64,000 nt of DNA. Origin: Bacillus_AB infantis_C (lineage in GTDB: Bacteria; Bacillota; Bacilli; Bacillales; Cytobacillaceae). Position 1 is the stretch's first letter; each line of letters opens with the position of its first letter. The notes beneath the pieces are model-generated. The model was not told the origin of the DNA and searched no databases. It saw only the letters and a program-made list of their open reading frames with translations. Positions 17,848 through 26,218 of the stretch are shown here, piece by piece. Location: positions 62,001 to 126,000 of the forward strand of contig NZ_JBNILH010000007.1 in assembly GCF_050107595.1 (NCBI RefSeq), written 5' to 3'. The position numbers were made by a program, and so were the translations under genes.

Positions 17848-19128
17848 CTAAAAATCAAATTTCTCGAATGCTTCTTCCCCTGTTTCCATATCCTTTACTT
17901 TATACTGGTTATTAGAGACTTCTTCTTCTCCCAGCAGAATCACTTTCCTGATGTTTTCCTTGTTAGCCCTTTCAAGAGCCTTGCTTAATTTGCGGCTGCC
18001 CAGCTCCAACTCTACTCTCCACCCTTTTTCGCGCAGATACTGTGCAAGAGCAAGGGATTCTTTTGGCGTATTGATTGGAATGATAAAATAATCTGCCGTA
18101 CTTTCCCGTTCAGTCCAGGAAAGGCTTTGGCTGACTGCGGTAAAAATGGCATCCAACCCAAACGAGATTCCAACAGTCGCAACTTTTTTTCCGCTCCCTA
18201 TGAAGCCGCCGATTGCGTTATCATATCTGCCGCCGCTCCCTATGCTTGAGGCAAGCGATCTGTCCGTGAGGAATATTTCATAGATCGTGCCTGTGTATAT
18301 GTCCAGGCCTCTTGCTAAAAAAGGATTAAAAACCGATTTCCCGCCGCAATTCAAATAGGTTAGATAACCTTCCAGCTCCTGCAATTCCTGCAAACCTTCT
18401 TTTAAGAGGACGTTTTTATCCTCGATTTCCTTATAGTAGGCAAGCTCTCCAATATTCGTGTCAGAAATAAAGCCCGCAATTTTTTGAATCGTTTCATACC
18501 CGATATCCTTTGCTGCCAGTTCTTCAGAAACCTTCTTCCAGCCTGCTTTTTCCAGCTTATCCAGCACAAGGATTGCCTCATTGCGCTTCTCTTCCAGCAC
18601 GCCAAATTCCTGTAGCAAGCCGGAGAGCAGCTTGCGGTTATTATATTGAATTGTAATATCGAGGCCAATCCTCTGAAAGGCATCCAGTGCCATTACCATC
18701 AGCTCGGCTTCAGCAAGCTGGGAATCTGCTCCTGCTATATCAACATCACACTGTGTGAACTCGCGGAGACGCCCTGTTTTTATCGGGCCATCGCGGAAAA
18801 CTCTGCCGATCTCATACCGCTTGAAAGGAAGCCGTATTCCAGGATTCATAGCAGCTGCTTTTGCAAAGGGGATAGTCAAATCATACCTTAAAGCCAAATC
18901 TCTGTTCCCGCGGTCAGACAGCGTATACATCTCCTCAAGAATCTCTGCTCCCCCGCCATACTTAGAAGCGAGAAGTTCAGTATAGTTCAGAATCGGGGTC
19001 TCCAGCGGTTTGCATCCGTATTGAATGAATACATCCTCCAGCTCTCTTTGAATCCTCCGTCTTACAATCTCTTCTTCAGGCAAATAATCTTTAGTTCCTT
19101 TTACATTTTGATAATCCATCTTTTTCAT
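17848..19128 (-). CDS. hisS: Histidyl-tRNA synthetase, second (HisS2-like) type
   Basis: A class II aminoacyl-tRNA synthetase of 426 residues that charges tRNA-His. Motif 1 region YQNVKGTKDYLPEEE, motif 2 FKRYEIGRVFRDGP, the histidine-specific loop ARGLDIYTGTIYEIF and motif 3 region ATVGISFGLDAI are all present. A C-terminal anticodon-binding domain follows (YFIIPIN onward). The sequence resembles the additional HisS carried by some Bacillus rather than the copy normally beside aspS, which is not here. The gene has its own leader (19129-19386) with promoter, histidine leader peptide, hairpin and terminator, described separately. Start ATG has a GGAGG site. Confidence 0.93.
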   Translation of the reverse strand: MKKMDYQNVKGTKDYLPEEEIVRRRIQRELEDVFIQYGCKPLETPILNYTELLASKYGGGAEILEEMYTLSDRGNRDLALRYDLTIPFAKAAAMNPGIRLPFKRYEIGRVFRDGPIKTGRLREFTQCDVDIAGADSQLAEAELMVMALDAFQRIGLDITIQYNNRKLLSGLLQEFGVLEEKRNEAILVLDKLEKAGWKKVSEELAAKDIGYETIQKIAGFISDTNIGELAYYKEIEDKNVLLKEGLQELQELEGYLTYLNCGGKSVFNPFLARGLDIYTGTIYEIFLTDRSLASSIGSGGRYDNAIGGFIGSGKKVATVGISFGLDAIFTAVSQSLSWTERESTADYFIIPINTPKESLALAQYLREKGWRVELELGSRKLSKALERANKENIRKVILLGEEEVSNNQYKVKDMETGEEAFEKFDF

Positions 19129-19182
19129 CAGCTATTCCTCCAGAATAAGATTTAGAGATGATCCTCACCCTTTTAAAATTAC

Positions 19183-19227
19183 AAAAAAACCGCACTCTTT
19201 TAAGTGGATACTTAAAATAATGCGGTT
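19183..19227 (-). terminator. Attenuator terminator in the hisS leader
   Basis: On the minus strand AACCGCA pairs with TGCGGTT. After a 3x3 internal loop, TTTTAAGT pairs with ACTTAAAA around ATCC, and seven T follow. It lies 55 bases before the hisS start and after the leader peptide, the position expected of an attenuator. Confidence 0.85.
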
Positions 19228-19236
19228 CATGATTAA

Positions 19237-19279
19237 TAGCCTTCCTATTTGCGATTTTTAAAAATCGATAGCAAGGCTA
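19237..19279 (-). promoter_or_regulatory. Leader hairpin overlapping the leader-peptide stop codon
   Basis: The left arm begins at the TAG stop of the histidine leader peptide (TAGCCTT, CTAT, CGATTTTT). It pairs with AAAAATCG, ATAG and AAGGCTA. A ribosome stalled at the His codons would cover the base of this stem. I read it as the competing structure of the attenuator; an alternative pairing with the terminator's left arm can be drawn only with bulges. Confidence 0.6.
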
Positions 19280-19333
19280 GTTTTTATGATGATGGTTTTG
19301 TGAAAATGGACAACTGCTTCTATCCGGCTGCAT
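19277..19333 (-). CDS. Histidine leader peptide of hisS
   Basis: An 18-codon reading frame, MQPDRSSCPFSQNHHHKN, starts at ATG 19333 with an AGAGGTGAT ribosome binding site at correct spacing. It has three consecutive histidine codons (CAT CAT CAT, 19286-19294) just before its TAG stop. A promoter lies immediately upstream; a hairpin and a U-tailed terminator lie between it and hisS. This is the architecture of ribosome-mediated transcription attenuation: scarce charged tRNA-His stalls the ribosome and should favour read-through into hisS. The Firmicute norm would be a T-box, and I find no T-box sequence here. Confidence 0.75.
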   Translation of the reverse strand: MQPDRSSCPFSQNHHHKN

Positions 19334-19357
19334 AAGGATCACCTCTGATTTCCATAT

Positions 19358-19386
19358 AATGTAGCATAGAGAAACAGTAATATCAA
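19358..19386 (-). promoter_or_regulatory. Promoter of the hisS leader
   Basis: TTGATA (minus strand, 19386-19381) and TACATT (19363-19358) are separated by 17 bases. The -35 box overlaps the stop codon of the upstream DehI-like gene. Transcription would start about 20 bases before the leader-peptide ATG. Confidence 0.65.
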
Positions 19387-20255
19387 CTGGATTTTGACGG
19401 CGGATACAAAAAACGGCGGATGCACTCACCTTCTACGATAAGATCTGCGAGAAAATCAGAAAAAAGGGCAATCACTGCCATTATTCCGGCAGCATCCTTC
19501 TGTGAGTACATGGCTGCCAGCTCCTCTGGCGTGATGGCAACAGGGTAAGGAAAGCTGGTATGAACCAGCTGCCTGGCTTGCTCCTTTATACTCCTGGACC
19601 TCAGTGAAAACTCTTCAGAAGATACATACTCTTTCATCCCGTACCAGACCGGCTGCAGAAATTCCGGGTATAAAACAAGTGCACGATAATCGCTGGCGGT
19701 ATCATAGCTGTGCTTCGCAGTCATGATATCCCAGAGTATATCCTTTTGTCTTCTGTCAGCTTCCGGAAAATCAATCAGCCGAATGGATGGCAGCCCTGGT
19801 AAAATCCCCGGCTCCAACAGTCCGCCGGACAAAGTCCCGCCCTTTATCGGCCTGTACCCCAAGCTTTCCTGCCAGGCCAATGCAATCAGAAGAAGCTTTG
19901 GATTAACATAGTTGAAAGTAAAAACAATGCTTTCAACTCTCTTCAGACGCTCCATCCCCATAATCCTTTCCCAGTCGTATCGTTCAGGCACAAAAGAAAG
20001 GCCGGGTTCTCTCAAACTTGCTGCTGCCCTTTCTGCATGAATGGTTAGCATGCTGGGCCGCACCTGCTGCCACCCTGTATAGAGGAATTTTTCATAATGC
20101 GCCAGCGCCCGGAAGATAAAATTGACAATGGGCACCTTTAATACATGCTTAATATCACCATACAGCAATTGCAGTGAACCTGGAGCGCTCTCCTCAAAAA
20201 TTTCCGGGATTCCGAATTGCAGTTTTTTCAAAGCGGTCACCGTTTCCTTTTTCAT
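19383..20255 (-). CDS. DehI-family halocarboxylic acid dehydrogenase/dehalogenase-like protein
   Basis: This 290-residue, mainly helical, soluble protein resembles the group I 2-haloacid dehalogenase family (DehI). Members consist of two pseudo-repeats with a catalytic Asp/Asn. The segments FIFRALAHYEKFL and KHSYDTASDYRALVLYPEFLQPVW fit the second repeat, and the Asp in DYRALVL may correspond to an active-site residue. Many Bacillus members are annotated only by homology, so true dehalogenase activity is unproven. The ATG has no good ribosome binding site, so the start is less certain. Confidence 0.7.
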   Translation of the reverse strand: MKKETVTALKKLQFGIPEIFEESAPGSLQLLYGDIKHVLKVPIVNFIFRALAHYEKFLYTGWQQVRPSMLTIHAERAAASLREPGLSFVPERYDWERIMGMERLKRVESIVFTFNYVNPKLLLIALAWQESLGYRPIKGGTLSGGLLEPGILPGLPSIRLIDFPEADRRQKDILWDIMTAKHSYDTASDYRALVLYPEFLQPVWYGMKEYVSSEEFSLRSRSIKEQARQLVHTSFPYPVAITPEELAAMYSQKDAAGIMAVIALFSDFLADLIVEGECIRRFLYPPSKSS

Positions 20256-20314
20256 TAAACATATGCTTAAGAAAATGGAATATGTAAGAATAGCTGCGGG
20301 TTAGAGCAGCCAGC

Positions 20315-21253
20315 TTAGAGCCCTTCCTCCTTCTCGCTTTCACGCCTCTTTCTCGATTCATGGTAGGCTTCATGCCGGAAGTGGAGAATAGGGTCATCGC
20401 TGCATTCAATTCCTTCAGGCAGAATGGTCGGATCAAAAATCATTTCATTTGGTTCTTCGTTCTTATGTGTGATTGTCAGTTCTCCAATTGCAAGCTTCTG
20501 CCTGTCTCCCGGCCATAGCACTGTCGGGTCGTCTGTCGGATCGTCTTTTTCCCCAAGCTGCACTGACAATGTAAAACGGACCGAGCCCTTTGCCAGCCTC
20601 TCATCCAGCTCTGTTCCGAGATATGTTTCCGCAAGATGGCCGGCCGCTTCTTTTTTAGTGTACATGCTGACGCCTTCTTCCGGCTCCCAGATGAATTTAA
20701 CTGCCTGCCGTCCTCCCTCCCTGGTGGTAAGGTAAAAGGCATGGATAGAATAATAAAGAGCAGCTGCATAGCTTGCAGGCAGCCTCACCTCCTGGATCAG
20801 CTCAATGAACGCTTTGCTTTCAGGAAAGGCCTTAGCTATGCCTGCCAATGATTTAAGGTCAGGCTTTCCCTTGCGTATAGAGGCAAACAGCTCAATAATT
20901 TGGGTGAAAGATTCGGGTGTCCTCGCAAAAAACAGCGGCACGGTCGTACATACAAGATTTGTAACGTCTCCATCTGGCAGCTGGAATTGAACTGCCATTC
21001 CCTTAGGCGGAGTCAGCGCATCACTGTGTCCAGGATTGGTCGAGCTGTTGGAAAAACGGATGATAGCCGGCACCTCGCCACCTTGCAGATGAGGGGCAGA
21101 CGTCAAATAGGCGGCTTGACCGTTTGGCTTAAAAGTTCCTTCATAGGAGATTCCCCGTGCATGTGCCCTTTTGCGGCCAGGGAACTTTCCGGCTGCCCCT
21201 TCAATACTATCTATGGCACGTCCGGCAAGATTGGTATTTTTAATGCTATCCAT
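20315..21253 (-). CDS. Catalase-related haem peroxidase (SrpA-like)
   Basis: This 312-residue protein is a minimal catalase fold without the C-terminal extensions of full catalases. Visible landmarks are the distal His region KRAHARGISYEG, the substrate-channel strand RFSNSSTNPG, and the proximal helix DDPILHFRHEAYHESRKRR with the R-x-x-x-Y haem ligand pattern. Such catalase-related peroxidases use peroxides to oxidise small substrates. Start ATG has a GGGGG site. It lies 60 bases upstream of the DehI-like gene on the same strand and could be co-transcribed with it. Confidence 0.85.
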   Translation of the reverse strand: MDSIKNTNLAGRAIDSIEGAAGKFPGRKRAHARGISYEGTFKPNGQAAYLTSAPHLQGGEVPAIIRFSNSSTNPGHSDALTPPKGMAVQFQLPDGDVTNLVCTTVPLFFARTPESFTQIIELFASIRKGKPDLKSLAGIAKAFPESKAFIELIQEVRLPASYAAALYYSIHAFYLTTREGGRQAVKFIWEPEEGVSMYTKKEAAGHLAETYLGTELDERLAKGSVRFTLSVQLGEKDDPTDDPTVLWPGDRQKLAIGELTITHKNEEPNEMIFDPTILPEGIECSDDPILHFRHEAYHESRKRRESEKEEGL

Positions 21254-21329
21254 CAGCTGGCCCCCTTTTTTCTTATTGATTACTCTATTCTTCCCCTGAG
21301 CCGGCTTTTAGAAACAAATCGGTGTGTTA

Positions 21330-22064
21330 TTAAATGACCATGAGAAGGACTGAATAGCCAGCAAGACCGATGCAGAATGCCGCAAAGCTGCTTTCCCGCT
21401 CTTCCGGCAGCTCCTCCTTCAGCACATTCAGCACCACGCCTCCAGCCAGGAAAGCGACAAGGATTGAAATGATAAGGTCATGAACTTCCATAACCGCTCC
21501 GATCACCCAGCCGAGCAAAATTGCTGCAGTCAGAAGTATGCGGCCGTATTTGTCATAAACTTCACGGTGATCCCGCCTGAGTCCTCTGTCATTGGTGATG
21601 AAATGGATGCTTAGAGCTATAAAATAAAAAAACATTCCCCACGGGCTTTCATATTCCTCGCGTATGAGGAGATAACCGATGATGCTGTTATAAATAAAAA
21701 AAGATCCGATATGAATCCAGAACACGCCGGCAGAAGTCAGGTTTTCCGTCTTGTCTTTCTTCTTCTTTTTGGAAACCTTCACAATCCGTTCAAGGCCATA
21801 AAATATCGCCAGTCCAATCATGGCAATCAGGTAAATATGATTCTCAATATATTTTCCTGCATCCGTCCCGATCGAATCCTCCAAGCTCTCCTGATAGCCA
21901 TTCAATTCTGGAAGCAGGTGCAGGAACACATAAGCAACAGCGATGCCGCCGGCTACGGAAAGAATCCTGCTCCTTGGGGTTTCCTTGATAAAATTCATAT
22001 ATTTTGAGGAAAAATGGATGAGCGCAAAACCGATTGCAAAAATCATGCTGAGCCAAAAGAGCAT
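21330..22064 (-). CDS. ZIP-like integral membrane protein
   Basis: The 244-residue protein has seven to eight hydrophobic helices. GGIAVAYVFLHLLPEL near residue 40 and FLAGGVVLNVLKEELPEE near 215 resemble the metal-binding helices of ZIP-family zinc/iron transporters, where an H-x-x-P-E pattern binds the ion. A Lys-rich cytoplasmic loop (about 98-108) separates the halves. It is more divergent than ZupT, so metal transport is an inference. Start ATG has AAAGGAA upstream. Confidence 0.6.
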   Translation of the reverse strand: MLFWLSMIFAIGFALIHFSSKYMNFIKETPRSRILSVAGGIAVAYVFLHLLPELNGYQESLEDSIGTDAGKYIENHIYLIAMIGLAIFYGLERIVKVSKKKKKDKTENLTSAGVFWIHIGSFFIYNSIIGYLLIREEYESPWGMFFYFIALSIHFITNDRGLRRDHREVYDKYGRILLTAAILLGWVIGAVMEVHDLIISILVAFLAGGVVLNVLKEELPEERESSFAAFCIGLAGYSVLLMVI

Positions 22065-22157
22065 ATGATCATTCCTTTTTTAGTTTGGTGTCTGTTTCGG
22101 GCTTGATGGGCGGCCAGGACGGCAGGTTTGGTAGGATGGGCGGCTGGCTGAATTGCG

Positions 22158-22270
22158 AGTTGGTAGAATATCTTTTGAAATGGTAGAATATCTGCTGAAA
22201 CGGTAGAATATCCTGTGAAATGATTGAATTATTTTTTGAATTGATCAAATTACCCGCCGAATTAATTAAA
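22158..22270. repeat. About 20-bp degenerate tandem repeat
   Basis: Units of about 20 bp of the form GGTAGAATATC(T/C)xxTGAAA occur three times in near-perfect tandem (22161-22220) and decay rightward through two or three further units (GATTGAATTATTTTTTGAA and relatives). The minus strand stays open through the array, giving a repetitive Asn/Ser/Ile/Leu peptide, but I see no convincing ribosome binding site, so I treat it as noncoding. Confidence 0.65.
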
Positions 22271-22428
22271 AAGCCAGCTGAACATAAAAAAATCCCAATA
22301 AAAAAATAGGATTTATCACAAACCACTGGCTTCCCGAAGCCTAATATTCCATAACCTGACTCAAGACAGTCTAAACACCCTTATTTTCAAAAAAAGAGCA
22401 GCTATATGCCGCTCTTTCACTTTATCTG

Positions 22429-23280
22429 TTATTTTACCGGTATCCAAATCTCAGAATAGCAGTCCGGGCTGTAGGGATCATCGTCATTGTAGACCTCAAG
22501 CTCAGGTGTCCCCGCATGCTCGTACGGGTTGGATGGGAACCACTCTGAGAAGATTTGTTTCCAGGTACTCTGCATAGCATCAGGCATCTTCCCATGCACC
22601 TCGAAAACAGCCCATTTGGAGGCAGGAAGAATCAGCTCTTCTAATCCTTCCGGCTTCTCGCCTTTGCATTCAGCCGCAATCCAATAGTCCATCTTTGGCT
22701 CTCCGGTTTCATCCCTTTTATCGACACAAATTCCAAGAACATGTTCATTGAGCGTGAAAAGGGTTTCATTGATGCCATCTTCATGCACCTGCTTCCACAT
22801 CTGTGGAATGCCTTTGAAATTCTCTCCGTTCTCCATGGAAAATTCCTTTCTGATTCCTGCCGCTGTAAAGCTTTCTTTTTCAATGATTTTATACTTCATT
22901 GGTTCCGCTCCCTTCAAGGTTACCTGTATGACCAGGCGATTATAGGCATTAAGCTGTCCGGCCTTTTTACGCGCCTCTGTTGGTGTCAACCCATGCTGGC
23001 GGCGAAAGGCCTTCGCAAATGCCTCAGGAGTTTCGTAGCCATATTTCAGGGCGATATCGATGACCTTTTCATCTGATGCTATAAGCTCCTGCGCTGCAAG
23101 CGTCAGCCTCCTCTTCCGCAAATATTCTCCAATAGACATATCAGTCAGCACAGAGAATGTCCGCTGAAAATGGAAGGAAGAAGCATTTGCCCGCAAGGCA
23201 ATTTCCTCCACTGAAATCTCTTCCAGGAGGTGGTCCTCCATATAATCAATTGCTTTCTGCAGCCCCTCAGCCCATCCCAT
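22429..23280 (-). CDS. AraC-family regulator with GyrI-like effector domain
   Basis: The 283-residue regulator has a double AraC helix-turn-helix at residues 5-105 (LLEEISVEEIALRANASSFHFQRTFS, IDIALKYGYETPEAFAKAFRRQHG). A GyrI-like small-molecule binding domain follows (from MKYKIIEKESFTAAGIRKEF to DPYSPDCYSEIWIPVK). This architecture is that of Rob/SoxS-related multidrug-sensing activators. ATG 23280 is properly spaced from AGGGAG; a GTG nine bases upstream overlaps the site. It stands alone between two strong hairpins, so its targets are not shown by context. Confidence 0.9.
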   Translation of the reverse strand: MGWAEGLQKAIDYMEDHLLEEISVEEIALRANASSFHFQRTFSVLTDMSIGEYLRKRRLTLAAQELIASDEKVIDIALKYGYETPEAFAKAFRRQHGLTPTEARKKAGQLNAYNRLVIQVTLKGAEPMKYKIIEKESFTAAGIRKEFSMENGENFKGIPQMWKQVHEDGINETLFTLNEHVLGICVDKRDETGEPKMDYWIAAECKGEKPEGLEELILPASKWAVFEVHGKMPDAMQSTWKQIFSEWFPSNPYEHAGTPELEVYNDDDPYSPDCYSEIWIPVK

Positions 23281-23429
23281 ATCGCTCACTCCCTGCTTTT
23301 ATAGTAGCAGCTGTTCGTTCTGGTCTCCTGTCAGTTTTTGCTCTTTGATGACAGCCATTTCTTTTCTGTAACCTATTCTATGTAAAGTACAGAACTCCCT
23401 TTAAAAAACGTGAAGATTTCTCTATCAAT

Positions 23430-23473
23430 ATAAAGACAAAAGGAGCTCATGTTTAGCTCCTTTTGTCTTTATA
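23430..23473. terminator. Long bidirectional hairpin terminator
   Basis: A perfect stem of about 19-21 bp (TATAAAGACAAAAGGAGCT with its complement) has a 7-base loop and T-rich ends in both directions. It separates the sigma-factor operon from the AraC gene. Confidence 0.85.
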
Positions 23474-23475
23474 TT

Positions 23476-23991
23476 CTACGTATTTGCTAATCCGATAAAA
23501 AGAGGCTTCAATCTTTTCCTCGCCCTGTACAATCTTGTTTTTACAGTGCATGGCTTCAGGTTAAGCACCTCTGCAATCTCTTTTTCCTTCAGCCCCTTGC
23601 TAGCTTTGAGGTGAAGGATATCTCTGTAGCCATCCCCCAGAGTATTAATAGCCCGATTGATCTGCGCCTCCATCAGCTGTGCCTCCACCATGCTCTCCAC
23701 CGCTTCACTCTTAACACTTCCCAGCGCTTCGATTGCCTCTAATTCCATAGGCTGGCAGCTTTTCTTCCGTTCTCTGCGTACAAAGTCGATTGCTGTTCTG
23801 GCTGCAGTAACATTCAGCCATGCTCCAAGCTTCTCCTTGTCAATTATGGTGTGTGCCTTATTGAGTGCCTTAATAAATGTTTCCTGTACGGCATCTTCGG
23901 CTAAATAAGAGTCTCTTGTAATAGAATAGCTGATATGGAAGAGCCTTTTTTTATGAGTTTCATATGAATTTGCTATTTCTGCTCCAGTCAT
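23476..23991 (-). CDS. ECF-type RNA polymerase sigma factor
   Basis: The 171-residue protein has the sigma-70 region 2 (KRLFHISYSITRDSYLAEDAVQETFIKAL) and region 4 (LHLKASKGLKEKEIAEVLNLKPCTVKTRLYRARKRL) that define extracytoplasmic-function sigma factors. It is the last gene of an unusual operon: its ATG lies 12 bases after the stop of a sensor kinase gene, with a GGGAGTGG site between. No anti-sigma gene follows. Control may therefore come through the two-component system rather than membrane sequestration. Confidence 0.92.
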   Translation of the reverse strand: MTGAEIANSYETHKKRLFHISYSITRDSYLAEDAVQETFIKALNKAHTIIDKEKLGAWLNVTAARTAIDFVRRERKKSCQPMELEAIEALGSVKSEAVESMVEAQLMEAQINRAINTLGDGYRDILHLKASKGLKEKEIAEVLNLKPCTVKTRLYRARKRLKPLFIGLANT

Positions 23992-24003
23992 TTTTCCACT
24001 CCC

Positions 24004-26214
24004 TTACTCCTCCACCGGCAATATAAGAATTACTTTGAAGAGATCGCCATCTGTCTCGATTTCAAGCTCTCCTTCGTGTAAATCAATGATCGATTTGGCG
24101 ATGGCCAGCCCCAGGCCGGATCCATCGGTATGGCGGGATTCGTCACCCCGTTTGAATCTCTCGGACAGCTCTTCAGCATTATCATTAAGCTCATATTTTG
24201 AAACATTCTTGAAAGTGATTTCCGCTTTTCGGCCCGTCTCCCGGATAGAGATATACACACGGCTGTTTTCCAGTGAATATTTCAGGATATTGCCGATCAG
24301 ATTATCAAATACCCGCCAGATTTTCTGTCCATCAACCATAGCAGCCAGCGGCTTTTCAGGTTTTGTTACACGGAAATTCAGGCTTGATCCCTGGATCATT
24401 TCATCATACTCTCCGAGGGACTGCTGAAGAAGCTGGACAAGATCTGCTTTCGTTTTGGCAAGCTCTATATTTCCGCTTGCCATCTTGCTTACTTCAAACA
24501 AATCCTCGATCAGGACCTTCAGCCTTTGCGACTTGCGGTCTATGATTTCCAGGTATGCCTCCCTTTCATCCGGATCAATGCCCTCCTGCTTTAAAAGCTC
24601 CGTATAAGTGATAATCGAAGTCAAAGGAGTCCGAAGATCGTGGCTCACATTTGTAATCAGCTCCGTTTTCAGACGCTCACTCTTGGCTTCCTGGCTCTGG
24701 GAAGATCTTACCGCTTCCTTCAAAAGATTGACATTAGCAGCCAGGTCAGACAAAACAGATTTTCCGGAAACCTCGAGATCCGGACCCAGATTTCCCGACG
24801 ACAATTTCTCCGTATATTGGACGATGCGGTTAAAATAGCCGATCTTTTTTACAAGGCTTATTGCAATCCGCGTGCCCAGACTAAAGAGAATGATAAGATA
24901 TACAATGATAAATATTGGATCTATAAGAATGATGAGGGAGAGGGCTCCCATGCCAAAAACAAGGATGAACATGATGAACATTTTGGTGCCTGTGCTTCTA
25001 TTGATGAAAGCATCTTCCACTGCCCGATTAGATGTTGCGTATATCTTCTTTAATAGGACGCTTCCCTCATACAACAAGCTATTCTGCCAATCATCCCTGG
25101 TCCGCTTCCCGTTCTTAAGGACTGCATAAAGATATTTCCACTGCACAATCACAAGTCCCCATAAAGCAGTGGCAGCAGGAATAAATATAATTAATTCCAG
25201 CCTGTCATAAGGAACATTTACCATATTCATGGTCGTATCCATAATAACTGACATACAAGTCATGGCTCCTATTGCAGAAAGCAGAAGAAAAAGGATTCTG
25301 GAGTCAATCGGCAGCTTGTTATAATATGGCTCCCATCTTGTCATTACCGTGTTCAAAGCCATTGACCTGCGTGAGATTAAAACCCACAGAAGGAAAGCTG
25401 CCAATCCTGATGCTGAAAGGATAGCCAGCACCATCTGATCTCTTTTATATGCCTGGTTATCATAAAAAAAAGGATTGGAAGGGCCTATTTGGGCGGCAAC
25501 AGCAATTTTCCCTTCATAATCACCCATCGAATTCAGAAGGGGGTCAATTATAGTGGTATCACGGGGCAAACTGTAGAAGAATAAATCTGATCCAATGTAA
25601 TAATTAGTTGCGTACTGAACCTTATCTCCGCGAAAATACTCTTCTGCTGTTTCACCGCTCTTTAAATGAATATTTGTATAAACCTTTCCAGTTCGGTCGT
25701 TTTTAAAATAATATAGTAAGTTTCTCTTGACCCTTTGATAATCTTCCCGATACTGTTCTCTCTGTTTAAATAGTGCTTCAAGCTTATCTTCCTTTTCCTT
25801 GACTACCTTAGGCCTCACATGGTCATCACTTTGAAAGTTCTTGGTGATATCAGCTATTTTTCCATCCCGTTCATTGACGAAAGCTTCTTCGGCTTCTTCA
25901 TTGCCAGCATCCACGGCACCCTGGATGACCCCTTCATACTGTGACTTGATATTTGCTATCTGAGAAGGGAGGGACCCATATCTTGTCCGATGCTCTTCAA
26001 TGTCGGCAGCAGATACTGTTATTTCCTCTTTCGCTTCTTCCAATGTAATATCATACAGCTCCAACATACTTAAATAACCGGCAGCTTCATCTATGGAATA
26101 TTGGAAACTGTTTGTATGAAAATAATCACGATGAGAATAATTGCTTGTTAAAAGAAAAGCTGAAAGCACCCCATTAATGAAAATGGTGAACAAAAGTGCC
26201 CATACTCCAATCAT
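24004..26214 (-). CDS. Large membrane sensor histidine kinase, VanS-like core
   Basis: A 736-residue kinase. An N-terminal helix (1-24) is followed by an extracytoplasmic domain of about 230 residues with a coiled-coil-like stretch (KVVKEKEDKLEALFKQREQYREDYQRVKR). About six more membrane helices lie between residues 265 and 450, then a HAMP-like linker. The kinase core has the H box NVSHDLRTPLTSIITYTELL (about 530), N box FDNLIGNILKYS and G box GSGLGLAIAKSI. ATG 26214 follows the regulator stop by four bases with AAAGGTAGG. A GTG at 26244 is possible but has a poorer site. The signal is unknown; the helix-rich middle is longer than in typical VanS. Confidence 0.88.
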   Translation of the reverse strand: MIGVWALLFTIFINGVLSAFLLTSNYSHRDYFHTNSFQYSIDEAAGYLSMLELYDITLEEAKEEITVSAADIEEHRTRYGSLPSQIANIKSQYEGVIQGAVDAGNEEAEEAFVNERDGKIADITKNFQSDDHVRPKVVKEKEDKLEALFKQREQYREDYQRVKRNLLYYFKNDRTGKVYTNIHLKSGETAEEYFRGDKVQYATNYYIGSDLFFYSLPRDTTIIDPLLNSMGDYEGKIAVAAQIGPSNPFFYDNQAYKRDQMVLAILSASGLAAFLLWVLISRRSMALNTVMTRWEPYYNKLPIDSRILFLLLSAIGAMTCMSVIMDTTMNMVNVPYDRLELIIFIPAATALWGLVIVQWKYLYAVLKNGKRTRDDWQNSLLYEGSVLLKKIYATSNRAVEDAFINRSTGTKMFIMFILVFGMGALSLIILIDPIFIIVYLIILFSLGTRIAISLVKKIGYFNRIVQYTEKLSSGNLGPDLEVSGKSVLSDLAANVNLLKEAVRSSQSQEAKSERLKTELITNVSHDLRTPLTSIITYTELLKQEGIDPDEREAYLEIIDRKSQRLKVLIEDLFEVSKMASGNIELAKTKADLVQLLQQSLGEYDEMIQGSSLNFRVTKPEKPLAAMVDGQKIWRVFDNLIGNILKYSLENSRVYISIRETGRKAEITFKNVSKYELNDNAEELSERFKRGDESRHTDGSGLGLAIAKSIIDLHEGELEIETDGDLFKVILILPVEE

Positions 26215-26218
26215 CAGC

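Noticed and set aside
19129..19382. T-box riboswitch before hisS
   Set aside because: Neither strand has the T-box core (AGGGTGGNACCGCG) or a stem I with a His specifier followed by the antiterminator bulge. The peptide-plus-terminator layout fits better.
22069..22326. 85-codon minus-strand gene upstream of the ZIP-like gene
   Set aside because: Its peptide is mostly a translation of the 20-bp repeat, and no clear ribosome binding site precedes the start. Kept as a repeat instead, with some doubt.
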